Positions 52,270-61,102 of a stretch of DNA of 64,000 bases are shown piece by piece (the stretch's first letter is position 1; each line of letters begins with the position of its first letter). The notes under the pieces are model-generated. The model did not search any database. It was not told the DNA's origin and saw only the letters and a program-made list of their open reading frames with translations. The position numbers were made by a program, and so were the translations under genes. The stretch is from positions 1,426,001 through 1,490,000 of the forward strand of contig NZ_CP043761.1 in assembly GCF_008386395.1 (NCBI RefSeq), in the 5' to 3' direction. This stretch comes from Paenibacillus sp. 37. Its GTDB lineage: Bacteria > Bacillota > Bacilli > Paenibacillales > Paenibacillaceae.

Positions 52270-52290
52270 CTTTTGACAAGAGGTCAAAAG
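52270..52290 (+). promoter_or_regulatory. Inverted repeat upstream of the chemoreceptor gene
   Basis: CTTTTGAC-AAGAG-GTCAAAAG, 8-bp perfect arms, lies about 65 bases before the start codon and downstream of a TATAAT box (52233-52238). It may be an operator or leader hairpin. Confidence 0.45.
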
Positions 52291-52355
52291 AAGGGGAAAA
52301 CAATGACAAACGCACCTGCATTCGGGATGACCGAAGAGGTCAAGGGGGAAATCAT

Positions 52356-54068
52356 ATGTTCAGCAGATTCAAGATCAAGAGTATCGGTCTGCGTATCAGC
52401 ATCGCGTTCTACTTGTTAATCCTCTGTTTAATTGTTTTGAGTGTCACGATTGTCACCCGGATGAATTCAATTGAAACCAATACTAATGAAATTACGAACA
52501 ATTGGATGCCATCAATCCAGCAAATTAATCGGTTAAACTATACCACAGAGCATGTCCTGTCACTAAGTTATCGTCACTTTGACGCGGAAGAAACAGACAA
52601 GGCATTTTTGTCAGAAGAGCGTACCAAGTATATTCGTGAGACGACGCAGGCGATTAAAATCTATGATCAGCAGGAGAAGTACGCGGAAGAGCTCGAACAC
52701 TGGACTGCGTTCAAGAACAAATGGGAAGCATATCTCAAGATTAATACGCAATCGATCAAGCTGAGTGATGAGGGTCAGACACAGCTGGCGAAGGAAGTAG
52801 CTGATAAAGGTGCTGATTCCTTTGACACTATGCAAGTCGATCTCGATTATCTCGTGGAGTACAATCAGGAACAGTCCAATCTGGCGGCGGCCCAAACGAT
52901 CCGATCGGTGCAGGATGGTAGGTTAATCATCATTATCGGTGTTCTTGTCATGATTGTCATTACAGCGATCAGCATTCCGATTATTCGTTCACAGGTCGTG
53001 AAACCACTGCTACGTGTCATTAGTGCGGTGAAACTGATTGCAGAAGGCCAACTGAATGTTCAGGACATACATACCAAACATGAGGATGAAGTTGGTGTTC
53101 TGGCCAAAGCGGTGAATGACATGAAAGGTAACCTGACTTCCATGGTTCTGAGCGTCAGACGAATTGCGCAAGCTGTCAATCTGCAAAGTGGAGAACTGGC
53201 AATATCCTCAGAAGAGGTTAAGATTGGTAGTCGCCAAATTGCTGTGACCATGGAAGAGTCAGCCAAGGCCGCGGAGAGCCAGGCAGAGACAGCCGTGGAA
53301 TCAGCTCGTACGGTTGAAGTGTTGAATGATCACATTCAGAGTCATACGGAACAAGGTAGCCAGCTGCGCGTCATGTCGGATCTTGTACTGGAGCAAGGGC
53401 TGAATGGTCGCAAGGCGATGGAACAGTCGGTGCAGCAGATGCAACAGATTTCCGGTTCGGTCTCGGCTTCCATGAACAAGATGGAACGGTTGAATCGTAA
53501 AAATGAAGATATCTCCAAGCTGGTTCAGGTCATTCATGACATTGCACGTCAAACCAATCTGCTGGCATTGAATGCCTCCATTGAGGCAGCACGTGCGGGA
53601 GAGAGTGGACGCGGATTCGCTGTAGTTGCATCAGAAGTGCGGAAGTTATCTGAGGCTGTGCAGACTTCGGTCGAAGAGATCACAGCGATTACCGAGGATA
53701 TTCAGCAGGAGTCACAAGGGGTAGTTGCGGAATTACGTACGGGCGTTCAGGAGACCGAACTGGGTCAGGAACATGTGCTTGCTTCAGGTCAACTCTTCCG
53801 TACAATTAACGAATCGGTGGAAGGCATGGTTGGTGTCATCAGCACAATGACAGATGGTCTCGCAGGCATGCAGGAGGCAAGCGGACGAATGAATGATTTC
53901 AGTCAGCAGATTTCCGCTGTTTCGGAACAATCGGCAGCGAGTGTGGAAGAAGTTTCTGCATCGGCGGAAGAGCAGGTAAGTTCCATGGAAACGATTAGCG
54001 GCAACATTCAAAGTCTGAAAGAATTATCGGAAGATTTGCTTACATCCATTGAAAAATTAAAAATATAA
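52356..54068 (+). CDS. Methyl-accepting chemotaxis protein
   Basis: 570-residue membrane chemoreceptor. A first membrane segment ([20 protein letters not shown]), a four-helix-bundle ligand domain of about 150 residues, a second segment ([20 protein letters not shown]), then HAMP and the cytoplasmic signalling domain. The hairpin tip contains [20 protein letters not shown] and [17 protein letters not shown], which bind CheA/CheW. The ligand is unknown. AAGGGGGAAA precedes the ATG. Monocistronic, with a terminator after it. Confidence 0.94.
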   Translation: MFSRFKIKSIGLRISIAFYLLILCLIVLSVTIVTRMNSIETNTNEITNNWMPSIQQINRLNYTTEHVLSLSYRHFDAEETDKAFLSEERTKYIRETTQAIKIYDQQEKYAEELEHWTAFKNKWEAYLKINTQSIKLSDEGQTQLAKEVADKGADSFDTMQVDLDYLVEYNQEQSNLAAAQTIRSVQDGRLIIIIGVLVMIVITAISIPIIRSQVVKPLLRVISAVKLIAEGQLNVQDIHTKHEDEVGVLAKAVNDMKGNLTSMVLSVRRIAQAVNLQSGELAISSEEVKIGSRQIAVTMEESAKAAESQAETAVESARTVEVLNDHIQSHTEQGSQLRVMSDLVLEQGLNGRKAMEQSVQQMQQISGSVSASMNKMERLNRKNEDISKLVQVIHDIARQTNLLALNASIEAARAGESGRGFAVVASEVRKLSEAVQTSVEEITAITEDIQQESQGVVAELRTGVQETELGQEHVLASGQLFRTINESVEGMVGVISTMTDGLAGMQEASGRMNDFSQQISAVSEQSAASVEEVSASAEEQVSSMETISGNIQSLKELSEDLLTSIEKLKI

Positions 54069-54204
54069 CCTTCTTCTTATAATAGAAGAAGCTGGAATTA
54101 AGCAGGCGGCGATTGGTGAGAAATCAGTATGATATATGAGCTGTTGGCCTATAACGTTTGCCAGCAAGAATGATTAGGTTTCCAATGTTATAATCTCAAA
54201 ATAA

Positions 54205-54247
54205 AGTAAGGCGTTCCTAAACAATGGGAACACCTTATTTTTTTCTT
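54205..54247 (+). terminator. Intrinsic terminator downstream of the chemoreceptor gene
   Basis: AAGGCGTTCC pairs with GGGAACACCTT (one bulge) around a short loop, followed by ATTTTTTTC. Confidence 0.75.
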
Positions 54248-54408
54248 TCCAAATAGATACGTGCAAGGAAATGGATAGTTGTCTAGGGGCCTAACATTGT
54301 ATACAATGACTACCTGAAGCAAACGTATGAGTCGTATTTGATATGTCTTCAATGAGCTTACTATTTATATAGAAGAAACATGATTAATGAAGGAAGGAGA
54401 GGGGGATT

Positions 54409-55386
54409 TTGCCTGATGAAACACTTGGTATTTACGCTACTTCTGGAAAACACCTCTACACCTTTGCTTGCCACGAGAACGAGCAAGAATTATGCATGCT
54501 GGAGCTGAATACGCTGCTTGAACCGAGTTCGGAGATCCCTATGGATATGGGGTCGTATGTGTGGTCTGAACGATGTATTCCACCTGGACGTAGTCCTTTT
54601 ATCCATGGCAGACTTGACGTGATCGGCGAAGGGGATGCCGTGACTGATTTGCTTCCTCTTGCCAGAGATATTCATCTGTTGCCTGAAGAGACATTTAAGG
54701 TGGTTTGTCTGAAAGAAGGGGACCATACACCTGATTATGCACAGTCTCGTCAACTGGAAAAAGAAATCGGCATGTGCATTAAGGGCAAGGCACAGATGAA
54801 ACAACCTAAGGTGACTTTCGGCCTAATCCAAACAGGAGAAAAATGGATCTTGGGCCAGTGGACAGAAGCGGATCGATCATGGCAGATTCACCGGCAGAAG
54901 CCGCAAAATTACTCGACTGGATTTGGCATCACGCTCGCCAGAGCGCTGGTTAATATTGCTGTTCCGAGAGTAGAAAACCATCTCTTGCTTGATCCATGCT
55001 GCGGTATGGGAACGGTTGTAATTGAGGCTTTATCCATGGGAATTGATGCAAAAGGTAACGATCTCAATCCGCTGGCTGTCCGAGGTGCACGTATCAATCT
55101 GCCGCATTATGGGTATGATTCGGATCGAATCACACTGGGGGATATGAATGAGCTGCAAGATTTGTATGATGCAGCAATTCTGGACATGCCCTATAACCTC
55201 TGCTCTGTACTTCCGGATGCTGAGCAACGAGCCATGCTGGAGAGTTTGCGCAGATTGGCAAAACGGGCAGTGATTGTTTCCACAGAGTGGGTAGAAGAGC
55301 ACTTGTTGGAAGTGGGATGGGCTGTAAAAGAGTACCGAACAGTACACAAAGGCACGTTTATACGTCATATTTGGCTTTGTATGTAA
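54409..55386 (+). CDS. TRM11-family SAM-dependent (RNA) methyltransferase
   Basis: 325 residues. The N-terminal part (about 1-180) resembles the THUMP-like substrate region of the family. The Rossmann methyltransferase begins LLDPCCGMGTVVIEALSMGI (SAM motif I) and continues with GNDLNPLAVRGARINL and the catalytic DMPYNL, a variant of the D/N-P-P-Y motif of amino-methylating enzymes. The probable product is N2-methylguanosine in tRNA or rRNA; the specific site is unknown. TTG start after GGAGAGGGGG. A strong terminator follows. Confidence 0.82.
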   Translation: MPDETLGIYATSGKHLYTFACHENEQELCMLELNTLLEPSSEIPMDMGSYVWSERCIPPGRSPFIHGRLDVIGEGDAVTDLLPLARDIHLLPEETFKVVCLKEGDHTPDYAQSRQLEKEIGMCIKGKAQMKQPKVTFGLIQTGEKWILGQWTEADRSWQIHRQKPQNYSTGFGITLARALVNIAVPRVENHLLLDPCCGMGTVVIEALSMGIDAKGNDLNPLAVRGARINLPHYGYDSDRITLGDMNELQDLYDAAILDMPYNLCSVLPDAEQRAMLESLRRLAKRAVIVSTEWVEEHLLEVGWAVKEYRTVHKGTFIRHIWLCM

Positions 55387-55398
55387 GCGTAAAAAAAC

Positions 55399-55442
55399 AA
55401 AAACTCTACCTCTAGGGAAATTTCCAGAGGTAGAGTTTTTTT
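55399..55442 (+). terminator. Intrinsic terminator after the methyltransferase gene
   Basis: AAAAACTCTACCTCT pairs with AGAGGTAGAGTTTTT, a 15-bp perfect stem ending in T7. Confidence 0.93.
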
Positions 55443-55455
55443 ACTGTGTACATTT

Positions 55456-55639
55456 CAATTGAACTAATGATTTACACGAGAACGTAGAGGACAGAAATAA
55501 CCTGAAGAAGCGGAGCGTTCACCTTTATTCACAGATTTTAACCTTTCTACAAGTCAATTAAAAAAATCTGGGAATAACAGTGATCGGAAGGTTGTTCTGT
55601 CATCGAAGTTGCAAGTGTAAATATTTTTTAGTTCTATTG
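55456..55639 (+). repeat. Dispersed intergenic hairpin element, long copy with inverted termini
   Basis: 184 bases. The ends are imperfect inverted repeats: CAATTGAACTAATGATTTAC(AC) and the complement CAATAGAACTAAAAAATATT(TACAC). Inside are CCTGAAGAAGCGGAGCGTTC, the main stem (55525-55539 with 55563-55577) and AATAACAGTGATCGGAAGG. It combines the features of copies at 17691 and 49240, and so links them as one family. Confidence 0.82.
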
Positions 55640-55688
55640 ATATTGTCGATCTGATTTGCACAATATTGCATGGGAACGGGTGTTTGTG

Positions 55689-56645
55689 TTAATATTTATG
55701 ACTATAATCCACAAGGTTCACCGGCAGGGTATCGCCAGCGACGTAAGCTTCCAGATTTTTGACGAAAATATCGACTGCTCGATCCGCGTATTGCTCTGTA
55801 CTTCCTGCGATATGGGGCGTAATTAACACGTTATCCATGCTCCATAGCGGGTGCTCTGCAGGAAGAGGTTCTTCTTCGAACACGTCCAGTGCAGCGAAAG
55901 CAACTTGACCATTTTGGAGTGCATTCAGCAACGCTTCCGTTTTCACACTGGGGCCACGGCCCACATTGACGAAGCAGGCACCGGATCGGAACTGCTCAAA
56001 TGCAGTTTGATCATATATATGTTTGGTTTCATCAGTTAGCGGTAAAATGTTAATTACATAATCGCCTTGGCTCAAGGCTTCATGTAAACCGGTCATGTCG
56101 TACATTTGGTCCACATTGGGGACATCCTTACCTGAGCGGCGAACTCCGATTGTGTGCATGCCGAGTGCTTTGAGAATACGGGCTGTTTCCGTACCGATCT
56201 CACCTACACCAACGATGACCGCTGTTTTGCCATGCAGTTCCGGTAGTGGTTTGGCAGGAGCTTTCCATTTGGCCTGTTGTTGATGCAGCATAGCTTGTCT
56301 CAGCCAGCGACTGTGGGATAACATCATGCCCAGAATAATTTCGGTGATAGGAATCGCGTGAACTCCATTTGCACTGGTGACCTGAATGTTCTTTTGTTGC
56401 AAATCTGCGAAGGGGAGATTGTCTACACCAGCAGACCAGACCTGAACCCACTTCAACAGGCTGTCCTGTTTCAATGCATGCTCTGTGACGAGTGGGGACC
56501 AACCTAAAATAACCTCAGCTTCTTTCAACTCAGCGGGATCCAATTCCTTGGCTTTTCCGAATTTCAGGGTGTATCCCGGTGCAGCATTCTGAATGCGCTC
56601 TTGCTGTTCTTCGGATAGAGATGGAAAACATACAATTTTACCCAT
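55689..56645 (-). CDS. D-2-hydroxyacid dehydrogenase
   Basis: 318 residues of the D-isomer-specific NAD-dependent 2-hydroxyacid dehydrogenases. The nucleotide-binding loop is VGVGEIGTETARIL. The catalytic triad is Arg in FVNVGRGPSV, Glu in DVFEEEPLPAEHPLW and His in LITPHIAGST. The enzyme interconverts a 2-ketoacid and the D-2-hydroxyacid; substrate is not set by sequence. The start has AGGAGG upstream on the minus strand. Convergent with the methyltransferase gene, with a repeat element between them. Confidence 0.93.
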   Translation of the reverse strand: MGKIVCFPSLSEEQQERIQNAAPGYTLKFGKAKELDPAELKEAEVILGWSPLVTEHALKQDSLLKWVQVWSAGVDNLPFADLQQKNIQVTSANGVHAIPITEIILGMMLSHSRWLRQAMLHQQQAKWKAPAKPLPELHGKTAVIVGVGEIGTETARILKALGMHTIGVRRSGKDVPNVDQMYDMTGLHEALSQGDYVINILPLTDETKHIYDQTAFEQFRSGACFVNVGRGPSVKTEALLNALQNGQVAFAALDVFEEEPLPAEHPLWSMDNVLITPHIAGSTEQYADRAVDIFVKNLEAYVAGDTLPVNLVDYSHKY

Positions 56646-56852
56646 AATGTGTGGTCCTCCTGAGATAAATAGTTTGATGAGTTTGATAATTAAAGTGTAT
56701 CAGATTTGGTGTTGGATGTGCATTAAGGTGGGAAATGCAGGAATCTAGCCTTATTTGCAAATGGTTATATTTGTGTCACTCTATACTTACCCAACTTGAA
56801 ACGATATGTATAGTTATGAAATAATAGAGCGAACTTTAGAGAGGTGTATGCA

Positions 56853-57455
56853 ATGAATAACCAATCACATCAGGATCATTCCTCCCGACGGGAAAGATTG
56901 TTTGTAGCCATTCGTCTTCCTGTTGCTGTTCAGCAGTCTCTTCAGATGGATGCGAGGCTTGTACAGAACAAGCTGGATTTTCGTAAATGGACAGATCATA
57001 GAGATTATCATATAACCTTGCAATTTCTGGGGGATACGTTAGTTAGTGACATCGGACACCTGCGAAAAGCATTGCGCTCAGCAGCAAGCGGATTTGAGCC
57101 GTTTGAACTTCAGCTGTCCGACTGGGGCACATTTGGTCTTGAAGAAGCACCTAAGGTGCTTTGGAAAGGTGTTAGCGGAGAAATGGGGCGCTTGTTTTCA
57201 TTGCAAAAACAAATCGTGCAGACGACTTCGCCGCTGGGGTTTGAAGCTGAATTAAGACCCTATGCTCCCCACATTACCATAGCCAGAAAATATCTGGGAC
57301 AGCTTCCAGGTAATGAAAATAAAGGGATATCTGGAGTGCTTCCGGAACATTCCACAGGTGTTAATTCATGGATGGTGGAGGACATTGTACTTTATGTGAC
57401 AAGGCTTGGCCAATCGCCAATGTATGAGGTAGTGGACACGTTCACTTTTTCCTGA
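56853..57455 (+). CDS. thpR: RNA 2',3'-cyclic phosphodiesterase
   Basis: 200 residues of the 2H phosphoesterase superfamily (ThpR/LigT). The two H-x-T-x motifs are HITLQFLG (about residue 50) and HITIARK (about residue 140), and RLFVAIRLP at the N-terminus is typical. It opens 2',3'-cyclic phosphate ends of RNA. The ATG at 56853 has AGAGAGG 8 bases upstream, better than the GTG at 56844. It stands alone and is divergent from the dehydrogenase. Confidence 0.92.
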   Translation: MNNQSHQDHSSRRERLFVAIRLPVAVQQSLQMDARLVQNKLDFRKWTDHRDYHITLQFLGDTLVSDIGHLRKALRSAASGFEPFELQLSDWGTFGLEEAPKVLWKGVSGEMGRLFSLQKQIVQTTSPLGFEAELRPYAPHITIARKYLGQLPGNENKGISGVLPEHSTGVNSWMVEDIVLYVTRLGQSPMYEVVDTFTFS

Positions 57456-57482
57456 TAATCATTTTTATGCCATAAAATCACA

Positions 57483-57511
57483 TTGACATAACGTTTATCC
57501 CTATGTAATAT
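57483..57511 (+). promoter_or_regulatory. Sigma-A promoter of the SleB-like gene
   Basis: TTGACA (57483-57488), a 17-base spacer and TAATAT (57506-57511), about 75 bases before the start codon. Confidence 0.75.
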
Positions 57512-57585
57512 TAGCCATCGTTATTCAAATTCTTTTTTTTGGGTTACTTAGTTAAGGGAATTGTTTCGACAGGAGGAATCTTCGA

Positions 57586-58443
57586 ATGAACATTATAAAC
57601 AAAAATCGTTGGGTAGCACCGATGTTATCAGTGCTGCTTGTATGTATAGTGGGGGTAAATGTCGTTCAGGCGACGGGGAAGTGGAATGAAGCTAGTGATA
57701 GTAAACAGATGACCGAACTTGCGGCTTCTGGGCAAAATAATCAAACATCTACGCAAGAAGAGAGGCGCATGATGGAAGATGGGACAAGTCTGTCCTCTAA
57801 TCTGTCTGCCCAAACTGTAGCGTGGACTGAATCTCTGCCAGCGAAGAACTGGCTTACAACTGCTCAAGAAGAGCAGGAATTGCAAGAAGCCAAGGCCAAG
57901 AACAAAGCTAGAGCGGTAGCTGCGGCCAAAGCCAAAAAAGAAGCTGCACTGAAATTGGCCAAAGTGAAACGTGCCAAAGAAGTCGCTGCTGTAACAACTC
58001 CCCCCCAAAAACTATACTTTACACGGACCAAACTTCTGAACCAGGAAGACTCGAAACTTGCAACCTGGTCATACAGTGTGTCCGATAAAGAACTGCATCT
58101 GCTGCAAAAAATCGTCATGGCAGAAGCGGAAGGTGAACCGTACGAAGGCAAAGTGGCAGTTGCCAATGTTGTCTTAAACCGGCTGCGGTCAGCCAATTTT
58201 CCCGATACCATTTACAAGGTCATCTATCAGAAATCCCAGTTTAGTCCTGTAGCGAACGGACGCATGAAACGTGTGGTTCCCAACGAGGACAGCATCAAAG
58301 CAGTGAATGCTGCGTTGAACGGGAAGAAGGAAGTTGCCGATGATACGTATTATTTCTTATCATTGACGCTTGCCGACGATCTGACAGTTGCTCGTTCGCA
58401 GAAAAAAGTAAAAACGATCGGTCATCATACTTTTTACAAGTAA
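57586..58443 (+). CDS. Secreted cell wall hydrolase (SleB/Hydrolase_2 family)
   Basis: 285 residues. The signal segment is WVAPMLSVLLVCIVGVNVVQ. A Lys/Ala-rich charged helix (QEAKAKNKARAVAAAKAKKE) forms a spacer of about 45 residues. The C-terminal Hydrolase_2 domain has HLLQKIVMAEAEGEPYEGKV with the catalytic Glu, VANVVLNRLRSANFPDTIYK and VIYQKSQFSPV, as in SleB and CwlJ. Such enzymes are lytic transglycosylases on peptidoglycan, in spores or in vegetative walls. The lack of a PG_binding_1 domain and the vegetative-type promoter make germination only one option. Confidence 0.9.
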   Translation: MNIINKNRWVAPMLSVLLVCIVGVNVVQATGKWNEASDSKQMTELAASGQNNQTSTQEERRMMEDGTSLSSNLSAQTVAWTESLPAKNWLTTAQEEQELQEAKAKNKARAVAAAKAKKEAALKLAKVKRAKEVAAVTTPPQKLYFTRTKLLNQEDSKLATWSYSVSDKELHLLQKIVMAEAEGEPYEGKVAVANVVLNRLRSANFPDTIYKVIYQKSQFSPVANGRMKRVVPNEDSIKAVNAALNGKKEVADDTYYFLSLTLADDLTVARSQKKVKTIGHHTFYK

Positions 58444-58605
58444 TCGACCCGTAAATTCTGCAAACAGGCAGGGTAGTTAACTGTGTGTGCATCACACGGC
58501 CCTTGAAAAAGCCTGAATCGTAGTTTTATTTCGTTATTTAAAATATCGTTATACTCTAAATTACCCTTTTTTCTGCCAAATCATACGGTGGAATTCGTGA
58601 AAATA

Positions 58606-58647
58606 AAAGAAGGTTCCCTTCCAAAAATGCGGAAGGGAACCTTCTTT
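58606..58647. terminator. Bidirectional terminator between convergent genes
   Basis: AAAGAAGGTTCCCTTCC (58606-58622) and its exact complement (58631-58647) form a 17-bp stem, with A and T tracts on either side. Confidence 0.92.
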
Positions 58648-58717
58648 GTATATCGTGAGCAATTGTCTTGTCCCCTATAACACCTTGTGAGAGCTATTCT
58701 ATAGGTCCGTAGAGGCG

Positions 58718-59932
58718 TCAGAATGGTATTCTGGTACCTGACAAGGACGTGGCAGTAATTCCGGCTGTGAAGCGCTCCAAGGAGGTTGTTGTGACATCGG
58801 CTGTCGTCGGAAACAATAAGTCATGAACAGCTTGAGCACAGCACTTCGGATCATAGACCGAATGGTTACCTGAATGATGCGCTACGTTCAGCGGGCTTTC
58901 AGTTTGAGTAGATGCCTGCTCAACTAGTTGTCTGAAACGATTGGTGATCACGTCGGCAGAGTGAATGACCTGGCCGTATCCGGCTTGTACAAAGTATTCA
59001 CAGTTCTCTTCCTCTTGACCTGCAATTGGAGGAATGAACAACATCGGTAGACCCTTGGCCAACGCTTCAGTGCATGTCATGCCACCTGGCTTCGTAATCA
59101 GCACATCGGATAAATCCATCAGTTTGCTTACTTCCCGTGTATATCCCAAAATACGAATATTCGGATGCTGGAAGCAAGGCATTTCCTTCATTTTTGCAAT
59201 CATCTTTTCATTACTTCCTAGACAGAAGACCAATTGAACACGATCTGCCCAAGACGTGAGAGCTTTCATATGATCCTCATCAAACGAAAGTCCCCATCCG
59301 CCACCCATAAGTAGCGCCGTAGGCATGTTCTGAAGCCCCATCTCTTCCCGTAGCTTCACCTTATCTCCTGCTTCCCAGAAGTCTGGATGCACAGGAATTC
59401 CCGTGATCTGAATATGGGAGGGATCGACACCCCGGATCTCAAGCAATGCTTTGACCTGAGGGGTAGAGACCAGATATTTGTTCACTTCCGGATTAATCCA
59501 TGTTCCGTGCACGTCATAATCCGTCACGACCGTATAGAGCGGGATATTCAGACCCTGGCGTTTGAGCCGGGAGATGACAGCATTCGGAAAAGGATGGGTA
59601 CAGATCACTGCATCGGGTTTCAGTTGGGATACGACCTGTGCCGTCTGTGTATAGAAAATTCGGTGCAACGCCAGCTTGGTAAAACCATTTAATGATTTAT
59701 TGTACTGTGTGCGGTACAACAGGCTGACCAGTTTGGGTTGAACCGATAGTGTCTTTCGATATGCAGAGAAAATTAGTGGAGCTACCGTTGGGTTCAAAAA
59801 TTTGCCTAGTTCAATGACACGACTGTGAACATGTGGACTGACTTTTTTGATGCCATGTGCCAGCGCATGAGCGGCCTGAGTGTGACCGGTACCGAAACCT
59901 TCCGATAATAAGAGCACTCTTGGTTTTCGCAT
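58718..59932 (-). CDS. UgtP/MGDG-synthase-type glycosyltransferase (probable diacylglycerol glucosyltransferase)
   Basis: 404 residues, GT-B fold. The N-terminal MGDG synthase domain has VLLLSEGFGTGHTQAAHALA and ICTHPFPNAVISRLKRQGL; the C-terminal domain has LMGGGWGLSFDEDHMKAL and DVLITKPGGMTCTEALAKGL, the nucleotide-sugar site. Relatives add glucose from UDP-glucose to diacylglycerol for glycolipids and the lipoteichoic acid anchor, at the inner face of the membrane. Start 59932 (MRKPRVLLL) has AAAGGTGA upstream. The last 35 residues (TTADVTTTSLERFTAGITAT) are low-complexity and unusual. A wall-polymer role is possible instead. Confidence 0.88.
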   Translation of the reverse strand: MRKPRVLLLSEGFGTGHTQAAHALAHGIKKVSPHVHSRVIELGKFLNPTVAPLIFSAYRKTLSVQPKLVSLLYRTQYNKSLNGFTKLALHRIFYTQTAQVVSQLKPDAVICTHPFPNAVISRLKRQGLNIPLYTVVTDYDVHGTWINPEVNKYLVSTPQVKALLEIRGVDPSHIQITGIPVHPDFWEAGDKVKLREEMGLQNMPTALLMGGGWGLSFDEDHMKALTSWADRVQLVFCLGSNEKMIAKMKEMPCFQHPNIRILGYTREVSKLMDLSDVLITKPGGMTCTEALAKGLPMLFIPPIAGQEEENCEYFVQAGYGQVIHSADVITNRFRQLVEQASTQTESPLNVAHHSGNHSVYDPKCCAQAVHDLLFPTTADVTTTSLERFTAGITATSLSGTRIPF

Positions 59933-60201
59933 GAGTTCACCTTTATTCATAAGTTTTAATTCAAAAAGAAGATATTCATTGTTTATTCTAGCTATGGAAT
60001 GCGTTACTACATGAATATACATTGAAGCACAAAATCATGTTTCTTCTATGAATATTTACACCATATATCTTACAATGAGACAAACTAAACTTCATTATAT
60101 ACACGTATTATCTGAGTCATCTTACACTATAGACGACGACAGAAGGAGTTTCCACTGCATTTAGGTTAAAAAATATTAACACAATTTTTAAAATGTTAGG
60201 G

Positions 60202-60270
60202 TTGCAATCTGTTTTTGAAGGTGGTATTGTAGTTTTTGACCGAATGACTGAATTGTATTTTTGGTCATTT
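60202..60270 (+). promoter_or_regulatory. Promoter with candidate TetR operator
   Basis: TTGCAA (60202-60207), 17 bases, TATTGT (60225-60230). Directly after lie TGACCGAA and TGACTGAA in tandem (60237-60252) and GGTCA (60263-60267), so TGACC and GGTCA form an inverted pair. The placement over the start of transcription fits autoregulation by the TetR protein. Confidence 0.55.
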
Positions 60271-60314
60271 ATGTAGAGCGATTGAACAATGAACGTGATT
60301 AAAGGAGGGATACG

Positions 60315-60896
60315 ATGGCTCCGATTGACAGGAGACAGCAGGTTATTCATGCAGCAGCCCAGTCGTTTGCCATGTTTGGATATAAAGCAACGACGATGGA
60401 TCAGGTCGCCAAGATTGCGAACGTTGGCAAAGGAACGATCTATACGTTTTTCACCAATAAGGAACAATTGTTTGATCAGATCCTGGTAGAAGTGATTCAG
60501 GAAATGAAAAACATCGCGCATCGTGAAGTACATCAGGAAAGTGCATTTTTCGATAATCTGTTTCGGGTACTGGATGCATTGTTAGAGTTTCGTCGTGATC
60601 ACGATCTGCTCGTTAAGTTATCTCAGGAGCTGAAGGACTTTGGAACGCTGCAGGCCAAGGAAGGATTGGACAAGGTGGAGAAAGTAATCTCCGACTTTCT
60701 GGCTAAGGAGCTTGAGAAAGCAAAAGACAATGGAGAGATTCGAGATTGTGATCCGCAAGTCGTCGCATTTATGATGATTCGCCTGTACATTGCACTCACT
60801 TCAGACTGGAGCAAACAACATCAACCGCTGAGCAAAGAGGAAATTAAGACTTACTTTCGCCTTTTCTTAATGGAAGGAATTGCTGCTGTAACGTAA
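60315..60896 (+). CDS. TetR/AcrR-family transcriptional regulator
   Basis: 193 residues. The N-terminal HTH is IDRRQQVIHAAAQSFAMFGY with KATTMDQVAKIANVGKGTIY and TFFTNKEQLF. The rest is a helical ligand-binding domain ending LFLMEGIAAVT. AAAGGAGGGATACG precedes the ATG. It lies directly before a YhgE/Pip-type membrane protein, the usual pairing for local regulators of this membrane family, and probably represses both genes. The ligand is unknown. Confidence 0.92.
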   Translation: MAPIDRRQQVIHAAAQSFAMFGYKATTMDQVAKIANVGKGTIYTFFTNKEQLFDQILVEVIQEMKNIAHREVHQESAFFDNLFRVLDALLEFRRDHDLLVKLSQELKDFGTLQAKEGLDKVEKVISDFLAKELEKAKDNGEIRDCDPQVVAFMMIRLYIALTSDWSKQHQPLSKEEIKTYFRLFLMEGIAAVT

Positions 60897-60982
60897 TCCG
60901 AATTTAATCTACTATAATATAAGGATTTTTACGCGTATCAAGCAGGGAGGCTTGTCGGAAGACAGGTTGTTTTTTTGTCCTA

Positions 60983-61011
60983 AAGTGACCGTTTGAGGAA
61001 AGTGGTCACTT
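60983..61011 (+). promoter_or_regulatory. Inverted repeat upstream of YhgE-like gene, likely TetR site
   Basis: AAGTGACC (60983-60990) and GGTCACTT (61004-61011), perfect 8-bp arms. It shares TGACC...GGTCA with the site at 60237. A TATAAT box lies upstream near 60912. Confidence 0.55.
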
Positions 61012-61102
61012 CGTGTTTCAGTATGTTTTCTGGAATGCGACATTGTATTTCATTATGGTTATTCCTGCTCATGGAGCAGAGAGATTAAGGGGAGAAAATG
61101 AC

